Numbered from the stretch's first letter, positions 1-10,035 are shown. The stretch is 64,000 nucleotides of DNA from JANYCO01 sp031416415 (GCA_031416415.1 JANOTP010000284.1:1-64000), one strand, 5' to 3'. Notes: generated from the sequence alone by a model not told the origin. A program made the numbers and translations.

Positions 1-1535
1 TGCAAGGAAATTATGTAGGTGTAGGTAGTGATGGTGTTACCTTATTAGGAAATAGTTCTGAAGGCGTTGGTACATGGCAAACAAGTGCCATTACGATAGG
101 CGGTACTACTTCAGCACACAGAAATATTATTGCTGGAAATGGTATTGGAATTCATATTCAGAACGGTGGTACGGCTACAGGAAATCACATAATTCAAGGC
201 AATTATATTGGTACGGATGTTTCGGGTACACTAGCAAAACCAAATAATACAGGAATTAGAATTGCTAATTTTGGTGGCAATACAATTGGAGGAAGTGCCA
301 CTGGAGCTGGTAATGTGATATCAGGAAATACACTCCAAGGAATATTATTAGAAAATTCAAGTTCTAATACTATTCAACAAAATTACATTGGTGTAAGCGC
401 AACGATGGGCACCATGGGCAATGGACAAGACGGGATAAAATTTGCCGCTATAAGTGGTAGCGGAAGTAGTCAGAATCTTATTGGAAGTCCTACTACCACT
501 TCTTTACAGAATATAATTGCTTTTAACGCTAGTAATGGAATTTATATTATTGATGCCGCTTCTATGAGAAATAACATTAGAAGAAATAGTATCTTTTGCA
601 ATGGTACAGCTCGTCAGAATGGAATTAATCTTAACGGTTTGGGAAATATCAATATCGATATTGATCCGCTTATTTCAACAGCTCCTTATGTTTTTGCACC
701 CACCCCTGGTATTAATGGAACCTTTACCAATCAGGCTCCGCTATCAGGAACAGATGTAATAGAGGTTTTCTACGACAATGCTTGCGGAACATGTCAAGGG
801 AAAACTTATTTAGGAGATGCGACAAGCTTAAATAGCCCTGCCGCTGGAGACTGGACATTCGGAACACTTCCTGCAGCCTCCGATTGCTCTACAAAAGGCG
901 CGGCTGGTTGCTTAGTTGGTGTTACAAATATTACTGCTACCAGAACTGATAATAATGGTAATACTTCCGAATTTATGTCTTGTGACCCCGTCTTTTTACC
1001 AGTTGACTTACTATCTTTCACTGCACATAAGTATTCCGCCGACGATGTTTTGATAAAGTGGGCTACTACTAGCGAAAAAAATAATGCTTATTTTGAATTA
1101 GTAAGAAGTACTGATGGGAGAAATTTTATACCCCTTACTAAAATTTCGGGTACTGGAAATTCTAGTACGCTAAATAACTATAGTTTTGTGGATGAGGATC
1201 TAGTCGCTGGAACCTATTATTACATGTTGATTCAAGTAGATTATGATGGGAAACAAACGCTTTCACAAATAATAACGATAACTACTGGAACAGGCAGTAT
1301 TGAATTACTTCCTTCGGTGTTGGCTTCTGGTGAGGCTATAAAAATTCTAAACTATACAGGCGAAGTATTACTTGAAGTTTCCATAACGGAAATGAGTGGT
1401 AAGCTTATCTTAGAAAAAAAATCTATCAGCGATGTTGAATATTTTCTTTCTACAAATGGTTTTAATCCAGGAATGTATTTGGTAACACTTCATACAACTT
1501 CTGATCTTATTGTAAAAAAAGTTTTAGTATATTAA
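1..1535 (+). CDS. Secreted parallel beta-helix protein with T9SS type A sorting domain (5' truncated)
   Basis: The frame is open from the first full codon (base 3), so the true start lies before the window. The visible part is roughly 510 residues. The N-terminal half carries irregular repeats of the type GNYIGTD / NTIGG / GNVISGN. These Gly/Asn/Ile-rich rungs are typical of right-handed parallel beta-helix (pectate-lyase-like) surface proteins of Bacteroidota. Then comes a module beginning PVDLLSFTAH with a WATTSEKNNAYFELVRS stretch, often seen just before T9SS signals. The last 70 or so residues form a sorting domain ending in GMYLVTLH...VKKVLVY. Family knowledge predicts export by the type IX system and attachment to, or release from, the cell surface. 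The substrate is unknown, and no catalytic motif could be assigned in the visible part. Confidence 0.85.
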   Translation, partial: QGNYVGVGSDGVTLLGNSSEGVGTWQTSAITIGGTTSAHRNIIAGNGIGIHIQNGGTATGNHIIQGNYIGTDVSGTLAKPNNTGIRIANFGGNTIGGSATGAGNVISGNTLQGILLENSSSNTIQQNYIGVSATMGTMGNGQDGIKFAAISGSGSSQNLIGSPTTTSLQNIIAFNASNGIYIIDAASMRNNIRRNSIFCNGTARQNGINLNGLGNINIDIDPLISTAPYVFAPTPGINGTFTNQAPLSGTDVIEVFYDNACGTCQGKTYLGDATSLNSPAAGDWTFGTLPAASDCSTKGAAGCLVGVTNITATRTDNNGNTSEFMSCDPVFLPVDLLSFTAHKYSADDVLIKWATTSEKNNAYFELVRSTDGRNFIPLTKISGTGNSSTLNNYSFVDEDLVAGTYYYMLIQVDYDGKQTLSQIITITTGTGSIELLPSVLASGEAIKILNYTGEVLLEVSITEMSGKLILEKKSISDVEYFLSTNGFNPGMYLVTLHTTSDLIVKKVLVY

Positions 1536-1556
1536 TTTATATTTCCTAATTCATTG

Positions 1557-1587
1557 AGCCGGTTCTATAATAGGATCGGCTTATTTA
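1557..1587 (+). terminator. Rho-independent terminator after the beta-helix gene
   Basis: A 12-base arm AGCCGGTTCTAT pairs with ATAGGATCGGCT (two positions are G-U wobbles), followed by TTATTTA. It lies 21 bases after the stop codon and ends at the convergent 129-aa gene, so it may serve both strands. Confidence 0.55.
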
Positions 1588-1974
1588 TGCTAAAATAAAT
1601 TTTTTAATTAGTAACAATTGCTCTACCTCTGAAAGATTATGATAGGAGAAATTTTCCATAGGGAAAAGTATTTTACTAATAATCTCATCTGATCCGTTTA
1701 CAAAAACCTTTTTTTTAGTTGGATGGTCGGCTAGGTAGGTCGCCAATTCTATAAATTTGCTCGTTGAGTTTTGGTTTAAAATATCAACGAGTATAACTGA
1801 TTTTTCAGCAGTTTTAATTGCCGTAAGGGCCATAGAGATCAAGTCTTGTCCTGAAAAATTGTCAAGGTCAAGAAAATCTGCATTGGAGATTTCTTTTTTT
1901 AAAGTGTCGTAAAAAGGATTTAAATAGGTGAAATCCTGTTCCTCAGTACATTTGATATATAAAATAAAATTCAT
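1585..1974 (-). CDS. Hypothetical alpha/beta protein, 129 aa
   Basis: I do not recognise a family. The sequence alternates short hydrophobic strands (FILYIKC, VILVDIL, KKVFVNG) with amphipathic helices, as expected for a small Rossmann-like or flavodoxin-like fold. There is no signal peptide, no membrane segment and no obvious nucleotide-binding glycine loop. The gene is convergent with the beta-helix gene and divergent from murF, with 44 bases between the two starts. The ATG start is the first one available. Codon use matches the neighbours. The strand/helix layout resembles TIR-like or deoxyribosyltransferase-like domains, but I see no catalytic signature and do not assign one. Confidence 0.65.
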   Translation of the reverse strand: MNFILYIKCTEEQDFTYLNPFYDTLKKEISNADFLDLDNFSGQDLISMALTAIKTAEKSVILVDILNQNSTSKFIELATYLADHPTKKKVFVNGSDEIISKILFPMENFSYHNLSEVEQLLLIKKFILA

Positions 1975-2018
1975 TCTAGAATGGTTTTGAAATACTTAAT
2001 AAATGATAAATTTACAAC

Positions 2019-3302
2019 ATGGAAATTAAAGATTTATATAAATTATTTCTTCAAAGCAACGGAATCTCTACCGATACCCGTCAGATTGGTGCAGGAGTGC
2101 TATTCTTTGCCTTAAAAGGTGCTAATTTTAATGGAAATGAATTTGCGGCAAAGGCCATTGAAATTGGAGCAGCTTATTCTATTGTTGACGAAGAAGGTTA
2201 TAAAGTAAACGAAAACTGTATTCTAGTTAAAGATGTACTTACAACTTTACAAGAACTTGCCAATTATCACCGTAAACAATTTACGATCCCTTTTATTGCT
2301 ATCACGGGCTCAAATGGTAAAACAACTACCAAAGAGTTAGTCTATGCTGTGTTGTCTGCAAAGTATAAGACACATGCTACAAAAGGAAATCTAAACAACC
2401 ATATTGGAATACCACTTACATTGCTTTCCATTCCCTTAGATACTGAAATAGCAGTAATAGAAATGGGCGCAAATCACCAGAAAGAAATTGAATCCTATTG
2501 TAGTTATGTAGAACCTACGCATGCCTTGATTACAAATATTGGCAAGGCACATTTAGAAGGTTTTGGCGGCGTAGAAGGTGTAAAGAAAGGGAAAGGTGAA
2601 TTGTATGATTATATATTGCATAATAAAGGCGTTGCTTTTGTTAATTCAAGGGATGTTATCTTAACTGAAATTTCAAAATTTCCAGAGCCTATTCTTTATC
2701 CAATGAAAAACGATTTTTATGGTTGCGAATTATTGGAATCTATTCCTTTTGTAAAATACAGATCTGAAAACGAAGAAATTATTGTCACCAAACTTACTGG
2801 AGAATATAATTTCGATAATATTGCTGCGGCACTATGTATAGGAAAATATTTTAAAGTTTCGGCAGAAGCTGCTAATAAAGCAATAGCTGAGTATACTCCA
2901 GAGAACAATCGTTCTCAATTTATTACAAAAGGGAGCAACGAAATTTTACTTGATGCCTATAATGCCAACCCTTCGTCGATGAAGGCTGCTATTGAAAATT
3001 ATAATCGCTTAGAACTAAAAAATAAAATTATTATACTAGGAGATATGTTTGAATTAGGAGAAGAAAGTGTTTTTGAGCATAGTGCTTTAGGAAAACTTCT
3101 TTCTAACTGTAGTTTTAATAGAATTATTCTTTGCGGAAAAAATATGAAAACTGCGGCCGAACAGCTTTCTTCTAAGGATTATTTTGAAACAAAATCTGAC
3201 TTAATATCATTTCTTAAAAATAATAAAATTGAAAATTCCTCTATTTTAATTAAAGGTTCAAGAGGTATGGGACTAGAATCTGTACTAGAGTTTTTGGGAT
3301 AA
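2019..3302 (+). CDS. murF: UDP-N-acetylmuramoyl-tripeptide--D-alanyl-D-alanine ligase (MurF)
   Basis: MurF adds the D-Ala-D-Ala dipeptide to the UDP-MurNAc-tripeptide, the last cytoplasmic step of peptidoglycan precursor assembly. The 427-aa protein has the three-domain Mur ligase layout: an N-terminal substrate domain with STDTR and FFALKGANFNGN (residues 17-40), an ATP-binding domain with GSNGKTTTKE (97-106), the downstream N-x-x-N-H-I-G-I-P segment and IEMGANHQKEI, then a C-terminal ligase domain with LDAYNANPSSM and ILGDMFELGEES. The length is usual for the family. It stands alone, not in a dcw cluster, as is common for murF in this phylum. A TAAATTTA element (2007-2014) lies just before the ATG and could be a promoter -7 box. 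Confidence 0.96.
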   Translation: MEIKDLYKLFLQSNGISTDTRQIGAGVLFFALKGANFNGNEFAAKAIEIGAAYSIVDEEGYKVNENCILVKDVLTTLQELANYHRKQFTIPFIAITGSNGKTTTKELVYAVLSAKYKTHATKGNLNNHIGIPLTLLSIPLDTEIAVIEMGANHQKEIESYCSYVEPTHALITNIGKAHLEGFGGVEGVKKGKGELYDYILHNKGVAFVNSRDVILTEISKFPEPILYPMKNDFYGCELLESIPFVKYRSENEEIIVTKLTGEYNFDNIAAALCIGKYFKVSAEAANKAIAEYTPENNRSQFITKGSNEILLDAYNANPSSMKAAIENYNRLELKNKIIILGDMFELGEESVFEHSALGKLLSNCSFNRIILCGKNMKTAAEQLSSKDYFETKSDLISFLKNNKIENSSILIKGSRGMGLESVLEFLG

Positions 3303-3401
3303 TGATTTAGTGATAGAGAGATACTACTTAAAGATCTTTACTATTAGGGTATTGATTGTTTAATAGAACAGACATATCCCTTTATTTTTTTATCTTTACG
3401 C

Positions 3402-4976
3402 ATGCACTTAAATTATTACTTTCTACGTTTTTTATCAGAAGAGCTAAAGAATAGACTAATTGGTTTCACTTTAGCTGAATGTTATCTTCAAAGTAGATAT
3501 GAATGTGTATTGGGTTTTCATAATTTTGAAGAAGAATTTTTTATAAAATTAAATCTCTTTGAAGAATTTACTTGTTTGGCATTTCCTGAACAATTTTCAA
3601 AAAACAAAAAAGGTACTTATAACCTATTTAAAGAACTCAATGGTCTAAAAGTAAAAGACATTGTGCAACATGAAAATGATCGTAGTTTTCATCTGGTTTT
3701 TGAAAATGAGTTTAGTCTTATGTTTAAACTCTATGGAAGTCGTTCTAATCTTATTTTATTTTACCAAAATTCATGTATAGATGTTTTAAATAAAAAATTA
3801 CATGTTGACACTGAAATAGAGTTAACTTCTATTCACAAAATAGTAGAGCAGAATTTTAATAATTTCATTGAAGAGAATGAAAATTTAAGAAAAATATTCC
3901 CAGCATTTGATAAGGAAATTATACATTTAATAGAATCGGAGGAATATAAAAAAAGCGATGGTAAAGCTAAATGGCTTGCAGTAGAAGAATGGATACTACT
4001 TTTAAGTAAAAAAAACTTCTATTTTATTGAAACTGAAGATGGAATAAAATTAAGTTTTTTTTCAACTGGTAAAATAGTATTTACTACTACTTCTGCCATA
4101 GAAGCATGCAATTATTATGATCGATACCAAGGGCAGCTTTTCTATTTTAGAAAAGAGAAGCAAGAGGCGTTGAATTATTTACAACAGAAAAAAAAGAAAG
4201 TAGTCCTATATTTAACTACCATTGAATTAAAGTTAAAAGAGCTACAAGAGCAAACTCGCTATGAAGAGATTGGTCATATATTGATGGCTAATCTTTATCA
4301 ACTACCAAAGAATACAGAGGTTGTAGAACTAACAAATTTTTATACAAACCAACCAATTTCAATAAAAATAAAAAAGACACTTTCTCCTGCCCTGAATGCT
4401 GAAAATTATTTTCGAAAAGGTAAAAATCAAAAAATTGAGCTAGAGGAAATCAGAAAAAATATATTGAATAAAAAAATAGAAAAAGATAAGTACGAGGGGC
4501 ATATTCAATTTATTGCGGACGCAGAGGAGTTGAAAATCCTTAGAAAATATTTGAAAGATAATAATTTACTGGAAGATAAAGCAAGAATTGAAAAAGATCA
4601 AATCTCTTTATTTCGTCGTTTTATGATTGAGGGATTTGAAATATTGGTTGGAAAAAGTGCTAAAAATAATGATTTGTTGACACAGAAATATTCTTTTAAA
4701 GAAGACTTATGGCTCCATGCCAGAGATGTAGCGGGCTCTCATGTGTTAATAAAATATAAAGCAGGAAAGAAGTTTTCGAAAACCGTTATTGAAAAAGCGG
4801 CTCAACTTGCAGCCTATTATTCAAAGAGAAAAACCGATACACTTTGTCCTGTTACGGTTACTCCTAAAAAGTATGTACGAAAACCCAAAGGCGCATTAGA
4901 AGGACAAGTAGTGATCGAAAGAGAAGAGGTAGTTTTAGTAAAACCTGCTTCGTTTGATGAGTTAGAAATTACTTAG
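3402..4976 (+). CDS. rqcH: NFACT family ribosome quality control protein (RqcH-like)
   Basis: RqcH-type NFACT proteins bind obstructed 50S subunits carrying peptidyl-tRNA and add C-terminal alanine tails that mark the stalled chain for degradation. The 524-aa protein has the NFACT-N region (1 to about 220) with a D93-R94 pair in the position of the conserved DR motif of RqcH, a central lysine/glutamate-rich coiled coil (about 250-290 and 345-395), and the NFACT-R domain (about 405-520) with the hallmark DLWLHARDVAGSHVLIKY; the family usually has P where this protein has A. The older name, fibronectin/fibrinogen-binding protein, is probably misleading here. It is convergent with the RDD gene, 17 bases apart. 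A TATCTTTA box (3391-3398) ends only three bases before the ATG. Confidence 0.88.
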   Translation: MHLNYYFLRFLSEELKNRLIGFTLAECYLQSRYECVLGFHNFEEEFFIKLNLFEEFTCLAFPEQFSKNKKGTYNLFKELNGLKVKDIVQHENDRSFHLVFENEFSLMFKLYGSRSNLILFYQNSCIDVLNKKLHVDTEIELTSIHKIVEQNFNNFIEENENLRKIFPAFDKEIIHLIESEEYKKSDGKAKWLAVEEWILLLSKKNFYFIETEDGIKLSFFSTGKIVFTTTSAIEACNYYDRYQGQLFYFRKEKQEALNYLQQKKKKVVLYLTTIELKLKELQEQTRYEEIGHILMANLYQLPKNTEVVELTNFYTNQPISIKIKKTLSPALNAENYFRKGKNQKIELEEIRKNILNKKIEKDKYEGHIQFIADAEELKILRKYLKDNNLLEDKARIEKDQISLFRRFMIEGFEILVGKSAKNNDLLTQKYSFKEDLWLHARDVAGSHVLIKYKAGKKFSKTVIEKAAQLAAYYSKRKTDTLCPVTVTPKKYVRKPKGALEGQVVIEREEVVLVKPASFDELEIT

Positions 4977-4993
4977 TTTTTGATTTTTCTATT

Positions 4994-5482
4994 TTAATAA
5001 TTTTGAGAATTAAAGTTTGGATTAAGTGATTCTTCTTTAACAACTCTTGTATCTGTCCAGCTATCGTGCCAAGGATGCCCACTAAAGGCGGAGAATTGTT
5101 CAAATGGGACAATTCTAGAGAGGCCTCTTAAGAAGCCTGTTCTAAAAGTTATTTTGGTTCCATTTTCATATACAGCTCTTGTTTTTGTTAATAATTTACC
5201 GAGGGTTTTACCTTTAGTTAAACCTTCTAATAATGCTATATATACTGCGAAGGCAATATGTGTTACTATTCGATCCAGCACCGGATTTATATCACCCATA
5301 TCCTCTAGGAATTCGGAATCTCTTAGTATAATACCAGCTAAGAGTGCACCTGAAAATATTAATAAATAGAAAGAGGCCATGTCAATTATATAATTTAAAA
5401 ATCGTTGACCGACAGTAGCGAATTCAAGAGGTCGTTCATAAAAGTCTTCCAATAAATTTTTTTCAGAAGTTAGATTTTCCAT
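4994..5482 (-). CDS. RDD family membrane protein
   Basis: A 162-aa protein with an N-terminal cytoplasmic segment followed by the RDD core. The first membrane helix begins with RFLNYIIDMASFYLLIF (residues about 28-52). A second helix near residues 75-95 runs into GLTKGKTLGKLLTKTRAV, the usual basic loop after TM2 of RDD proteins. A short third hydrophobic part and a charged tail follow. RDD proteins are poorly characterised; some are implicated in ion transport or membrane stress. No partner gene lies beside it. Confidence 0.8.
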   Translation of the reverse strand: MENLTSEKNLLEDFYERPLEFATVGQRFLNYIIDMASFYLLIFSGALLAGIILRDSEFLEDMGDINPVLDRIVTHIAFAVYIALLEGLTKGKTLGKLLTKTRAVYENGTKITFRTGFLRGLSRIVPFEQFSAFSGHPWHDSWTDTRVVKEESLNPNFNSQNY

Positions 5483-5508
5483 AGTTTATTTTTTTAAATT
5501 AAAGTATA

Positions 5509-5553
5509 AAAAGAATGATCAACTTTCAATACACTCAAGTTGATCATTCTTTT
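5509..5553 (-). terminator. Terminator downstream of the GH63-like gene
   Basis: A perfect 17-bp stem (5509-5525 with 5537-5553) and an 11-base loop. Read on the minus strand, the stem is followed by a T-run, placing a strong intrinsic terminator 10 bases after the glucosidase stop codon. The plus-strand side also ends in T-rich sequence, but no plus-strand gene runs into it. Confidence 0.75.
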
Positions 5554-5562
5554 ATTCAATAG

Positions 5563-8193
5563 TTATCGGTTGTACTGAGAATTGATAAGATCTGCTACAA
5601 TCCCTGTCCAACCTGTTTGGTGAGAGGCTCCAATACCTGTGCCATTGTCACCATGAAAGTATTCATAGAATAATATATAATCTTTGAAGTGTGGATCGTT
5701 TTGAAATTTATCGCTCTCACCATACACTGCTCGTTTGTTGTTGTTGTTTTTATCTTTAATAAATATTTTAATCAAACGTTTACTTAAATGATCTACTACT
5801 TCTTGTAAGTTCATTTTTTTGCCTGATCCAGTAGGGTATTCAATACTAAATTCATCTTGATAATAGGCGTTAAATTTTTTCAAAGATTCTATTATCATAT
5901 AATTTACGGGAAACCATACTGGTCCTCTCCAGTTAGAGTTACCTCCAAACATTCCAGTATCAGACTCACCCGGCATGTATTCCACAGTATATTTATTTTC
6001 TTCCCAAGAAAAAGTGTAAGGTTTATCTTTATGGAATTTAGATAAAGCACGAACACCGTAGTCGGATAAAAATTCTGTTTCGTCTAGCATTCTTTTTAAA
6101 ATTGAACGCAAGCGGCTTTCTCTTACTAACGATAATCTTCTTTTTACTCCTAAAATAGGTACTTCTCTAGTAGATACAAGTGAAGCAAATTCGGGTCTGT
6201 AATTTAGAAACCACTCGAGTCTTCTTTTGAAGTGAGGGAACTTATCAATCTTATGCGGTTCAAGGGTTTCTACAGCAAACAAAGGAATCAACCCCACCAT
6301 TGAGCGAACTTTTAATGGAGTATAGTTTCCGTCGTGTGTGTTTAATACATCATAGAAAAATTCATCTTCGTCGTTCCAAAGATTTAAACCACCGCCACTT
6401 AAATTGGCAATGGCTCCAGCGATGTACATAAAATGTTCGAAGAATTTAGAAGCAGTATCTTCATAGGAAGAATTTTTTTGTGCGAGCTCGAGTGCTATTC
6501 GCATCATATCTAGAGAGTACATGGCCATCCAGCTAGTTCCATCTGCCTGTTCAATATTACCGCCCATTGGCAATGGTGCACTTCTGTCGAATACTCCAAT
6601 ATTATCTAGCCCTAGAAATCCACCTTCAAAGATATTATGTCCTTGGCTATCTTTTCGATTTACCCACCAGGTAAAGTTCAACATGAGTTTGTGAAATACT
6701 CTTTCTAAGAAATTTAAATCACCTGTTCCGTACAAATCTCTTTCTATTTCGTATACACGCCAAGCAGCCCAAGCATGGACCGGAGGGTTAACATCACTGA
6801 AGCTCCATTCGTAGGCAGGGATTTGCCCATTAGGATGCATATACCATTCGCGAAGTAATAATACGAGTTGTCTTTTAGCAAAATCAGGATCTATAATGGC
6901 GATAGGAATACAATGGAAGGCTAGGTCCCATGCGGCATACCATGGGTATTCCCATTTATCGGGCATGGAAATAATTTCCATATTATTGAGGTGTTTCCAA
7001 TCTTTATTTCTTCCGTATTTTCGGTGTGCTGGAGGAGAAGATTCATTGTCCCCTTTTTGCCAGATAGAAACATCGTAATAATAAAATTGTTTTGTCATCA
7101 GCATACCCGCAAAAGCCTGTCGCTGTATATTTTTCAGATCTTCGTCTTCGAGTTTTCCTGCTATTTCATTATAAAATACGTCTGCTTCTTTTATTCTTGT
7201 TTTAAATATAAAATCAAAATCTTCAAAAGCTACTTTGTTTGGGGTATTGGATAATCGAAGTCTTATTTCTTTTGGTTTTCCTGGTTCAACAAGATAGGCA
7301 TAGCGAAGCGAAGCTTTTGTTCCTGTAAGTTCAGGATTAACAGCATCTTTAACTCCGTCTACTATGTAATCATTAATACCGTCTTTCCAAAAGCCTGGAG
7401 TAGGCTCATGGCCGTATACGGAAACATGGTTTGTTTCATTATTGCAAAAAAGTAATTCTGGATTACCTTCATAATGTAAATGGTACAATCCCCAATCTTG
7501 ATGTTCAATATGAAGCATTTTATTTGTACCGGCAGTAATGGATGGTTTGTAATCACCGGGTAAAAACGACCAGAAATTTCTAAACCAAATGGTAGGTAAT
7601 AAATGGATAGGAGCAGGTTCATCTCCTCTATTATGTATGGTTATACGAATGCAGATATCTTCCATATCTGTTTTCGCATATTCGGTGAAAATGTCAAAAT
7701 ATTTATTTTCTTCGAAAATACCTGTATCGATAAGTTCATATTCCGGTTTAGACCTACCTCTTTTTCTGTTTTCGTCTACTAAATCTTTGTATGGGAATTC
7801 GGCTTGAGGGTATTTATAAAGGAATTTCATATAAGAGTGAGTGGGTGTACTATCGAGATAGTAATAATACTCTTTTACGTCTTCCCCATGATTCCCCTGG
7901 TTTCCGGTAAGGCCGAATAATCTTTCTTTAATAAATGGATCTTTTTCGTTCCACATAGCGGGAGCAAAACAGATAAATTGTTTGTTGTCACAGATTCCTG
8001 CTATCCCATCTTCTCCCCATCTGTAGGCGCGGCTACGTGATTGTTTAAAATCAAAATATTCCCATGCAGATCCATCTGGGCTGTAATCTTCTCTTACAGT
8101 TCCCCATTGCCTTTCTGAGAGATATGGTCCCCATTTTTTCCAACCGCGATTACTTTTTGTAAGTAAGATTCTATCTTTTTCTATATTGGACAT
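5563..8193 (-). CDS. GH63-like glucosidase (MGH1 type)
   Basis: An 876-aa cytoplasmic protein (no signal peptide) of the bacterial GH63/mannosylglycerate-hydrolase-1-like group, usually annotated simply as glucosidase. The C-terminal (alpha/alpha)6 barrel (about 380-870) contains the family hallmark GNSNWRGPVWFPVNYM, an earlier WDLAFHCIPIA segment and EGGFLGLDNIGVFDRS. The N-terminal part (1-350) is beta-rich, with WGPYLSERQWGTVREDYS at residues 17-34. GH63 enzymes invert alpha-glucosidic bonds; relatives act on glucosylglycerate, mannosylglycerate or short glucosyl-oligosaccharides, so a compatible-solute or glycogen-like substrate is possible but unproven. It is divergent from glpD and ends in a strong terminator, so it is probably monocistronic. 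Confidence 0.85.
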   Translation of the reverse strand: MSNIEKDRILLTKSNRGWKKWGPYLSERQWGTVREDYSPDGSAWEYFDFKQSRSRAYRWGEDGIAGICDNKQFICFAPAMWNEKDPFIKERLFGLTGNQGNHGEDVKEYYYYLDSTPTHSYMKFLYKYPQAEFPYKDLVDENRKRGRSKPEYELIDTGIFEENKYFDIFTEYAKTDMEDICIRITIHNRGDEPAPIHLLPTIWFRNFWSFLPGDYKPSITAGTNKMLHIEHQDWGLYHLHYEGNPELLFCNNETNHVSVYGHEPTPGFWKDGINDYIVDGVKDAVNPELTGTKASLRYAYLVEPGKPKEIRLRLSNTPNKVAFEDFDFIFKTRIKEADVFYNEIAGKLEDEDLKNIQRQAFAGMLMTKQFYYYDVSIWQKGDNESSPPAHRKYGRNKDWKHLNNMEIISMPDKWEYPWYAAWDLAFHCIPIAIIDPDFAKRQLVLLLREWYMHPNGQIPAYEWSFSDVNPPVHAWAAWRVYEIERDLYGTGDLNFLERVFHKLMLNFTWWVNRKDSQGHNIFEGGFLGLDNIGVFDRSAPLPMGGNIEQADGTSWMAMYSLDMMRIALELAQKNSSYEDTASKFFEHFMYIAGAIANLSGGGLNLWNDEDEFFYDVLNTHDGNYTPLKVRSMVGLIPLFAVETLEPHKIDKFPHFKRRLEWFLNYRPEFASLVSTREVPILGVKRRLSLVRESRLRSILKRMLDETEFLSDYGVRALSKFHKDKPYTFSWEENKYTVEYMPGESDTGMFGGNSNWRGPVWFPVNYMIIESLKKFNAYYQDEFSIEYPTGSGKKMNLQEVVDHLSKRLIKIFIKDKNNNNKRAVYGESDKFQNDPHFKDYILFYEYFHGDNGTGIGASHQTGWTGIVADLINSQYNR

Positions 8194-8329
8194 AACTCAA
8201 TCTGCTTTATAATCTTTAACTTATTTATTAATTCACCCTTAATAATACAAAATTTACTCGAAAAAATCAGTAGATGTTCCAATTGCTTTTCAACAATTTT
8301 TGAGTTAGTTTGTAGTTCCAATAAAATAT

Positions 8330-9994
8330 ATGACCAGAGAATTTAGTTATCAAAGAAGACAGGATTATATCAAAGATCTTGTAGCAGATACTCAAGACCT
8401 TATAGTAGTAGGAGGTGGAATTACAGGAGCAGGAATATTGCTTGATGCTACTACCAGAGGTATGAAAGCGAGCTTGTTCGAAATGCAAGATTTTTCTCAA
8501 GGCACTTCTAGTCGTTCTACCAAGCTTGTTCATGGAGGATTAAGATACCTCAAACAATTTGAGTTTTCGTTAGTGAAAGAAGTTGGACATGAAAGAGCTA
8601 TTGTTTTTGAAAATGGTCCTCATGTTACACGTTCAGAACCGATGCTTTTACCACTGGTTAAAGGTGGAAGCATCGGTACACTAGGAGCATTGTTTGGAAT
8701 GTGGCTTTACGATAAATTGGCAGGTGTTAAAACCTCTGAACGTCGTCGAATTATTCATAAAATAAGCGTGATGGCAATGGAGCCTTCCATCAGAGAAGAT
8801 ATACTTTTATCAGGTGCTTATTATTATGAATATAGAACAGACGATTCACGCCTTACCGTGGAAATTATTAAAGAGGCTGTTGAACGTAACGCTAATGCGC
8901 TTAATTATTGTAAGGTGACGGGGTTTTTATATACAGGAACGAAAATTTCTGGTGTAAAAGTAATTGATTTGCTTACGGGGATTTCTTTTGAAGTGAAATC
9001 TAAAATGGTTGTAAATGCTACTGGGCCTTGGGTGGATGAAAATGATTCGTTAGATTCAACATCAAGAAAAAATAAATTATTACTTTCAAAGGGCGTACAC
9101 ATCGTAGTGGACGCCTCAAGGTTGCCAATAGGACAGGCTATGTATTTTGATGCACAGGGAGGAAGAATGGTTTTCGCAATTCCAAGAGAAGGGAAAGTAT
9201 ATATAGGTACAACAGAAACAGAATATAAAACAGATCAGGATATTTCACAACCTACTATTACGAAAGAAGATCGTGATTATTTATTAAGCTCTGTAAACGA
9301 ACTTTTTGTGGATGCTAATTTAAAACCAGCTGATGTGGAATCTGGCTGGGCAGGGTTGAGGCCTCTTATAAAACAAGTAGGTAAAAAGCCTGGTGAAATT
9401 TCTAGAAAAGATGAAACCTTTGTATATGATTCAGGTTTAATTTCAATTGCGGGTGGCAAATTAACTGGCTATAGAAAAATGGCTGAACGCATTGTGACGA
9501 TGGTTTCCAAAACATTGCAAAAAGAATATAACCTTTCTTTTGTGAACTGCATGACTGAAAAAATTCCTATCTCGGGTGGTCTGGTAGGAGGAGGAGATAA
9601 TTTTGAGTCCTATAAGAAAGATAAAATCAACAGCACTAAGATTGAAGGTTGGAATGAAAATGATGTTGAGCGAATAGTTTCGAGGTATGGTTCTAATTGC
9701 GAAAAAATATTTTTAATAGCCTCTGATATTAAAAGTTCAAGCAGTGGACTTTCCATCGTTAGACTTGCAGAACTTGAATATGCTATTCAGTTTGAAATGA
9801 TAGTTTCTCCCTTAGATTTTTTTGTTAGAAGAACGGCTATGGCTTATTTTAATATTCACTCTGTATTGGCAGAATCAGAAGCTGTTTTTCTTTATATGCA
9901 AAAAAGGTTGAGTTGGACTAACACACTGTCTGAAAGGTTTAAGCTTGATTTAGAAAAGGAAATGAAGTATCTTACTGGTATAAAAAACTTATAA
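8330..9994 (+). CDS. glpD: Aerobic glycerol-3-phosphate dehydrogenase
   Basis: This FAD enzyme oxidises sn-glycerol-3-phosphate to dihydroxyacetone phosphate and passes electrons to the quinone pool at the inner face of the membrane. The 554-aa protein has the dinucleotide-binding motif VVGGGITGAG (residues 26-35), the DFSQGTSSRSTKLVHGGLRY segment typical of GlpD, RMVFAIPREGKVYIGTTET in the substrate domain, and the C-terminal DAO_C region. No glpK or glpF is adjacent, so glycerol uptake genes must lie elsewhere. The ATG is preceded by a short AT-rich leader. The sensor kinase gene follows after 41 bases, but there is no evidence that they share a job. Confidence 0.95.
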   Translation: MTREFSYQRRQDYIKDLVADTQDLIVVGGGITGAGILLDATTRGMKASLFEMQDFSQGTSSRSTKLVHGGLRYLKQFEFSLVKEVGHERAIVFENGPHVTRSEPMLLPLVKGGSIGTLGALFGMWLYDKLAGVKTSERRRIIHKISVMAMEPSIREDILLSGAYYYEYRTDDSRLTVEIIKEAVERNANALNYCKVTGFLYTGTKISGVKVIDLLTGISFEVKSKMVVNATGPWVDENDSLDSTSRKNKLLLSKGVHIVVDASRLPIGQAMYFDAQGGRMVFAIPREGKVYIGTTETEYKTDQDISQPTITKEDRDYLLSSVNELFVDANLKPADVESGWAGLRPLIKQVGKKPGEISRKDETFVYDSGLISIAGGKLTGYRKMAERIVTMVSKTLQKEYNLSFVNCMTEKIPISGGLVGGGDNFESYKKDKINSTKIEGWNENDVERIVSRYGSNCEKIFLIASDIKSSSSGLSIVRLAELEYAIQFEMIVSPLDFFVRRTAMAYFNIHSVLAESEAVFLYMQKRLSWTNTLSERFKLDLEKEMKYLTGIKNL

Positions 9995-10035
9995 TTAAGT
10001 ATAGTTTCGGATTAATTAGTATGTCCGATTAATTT

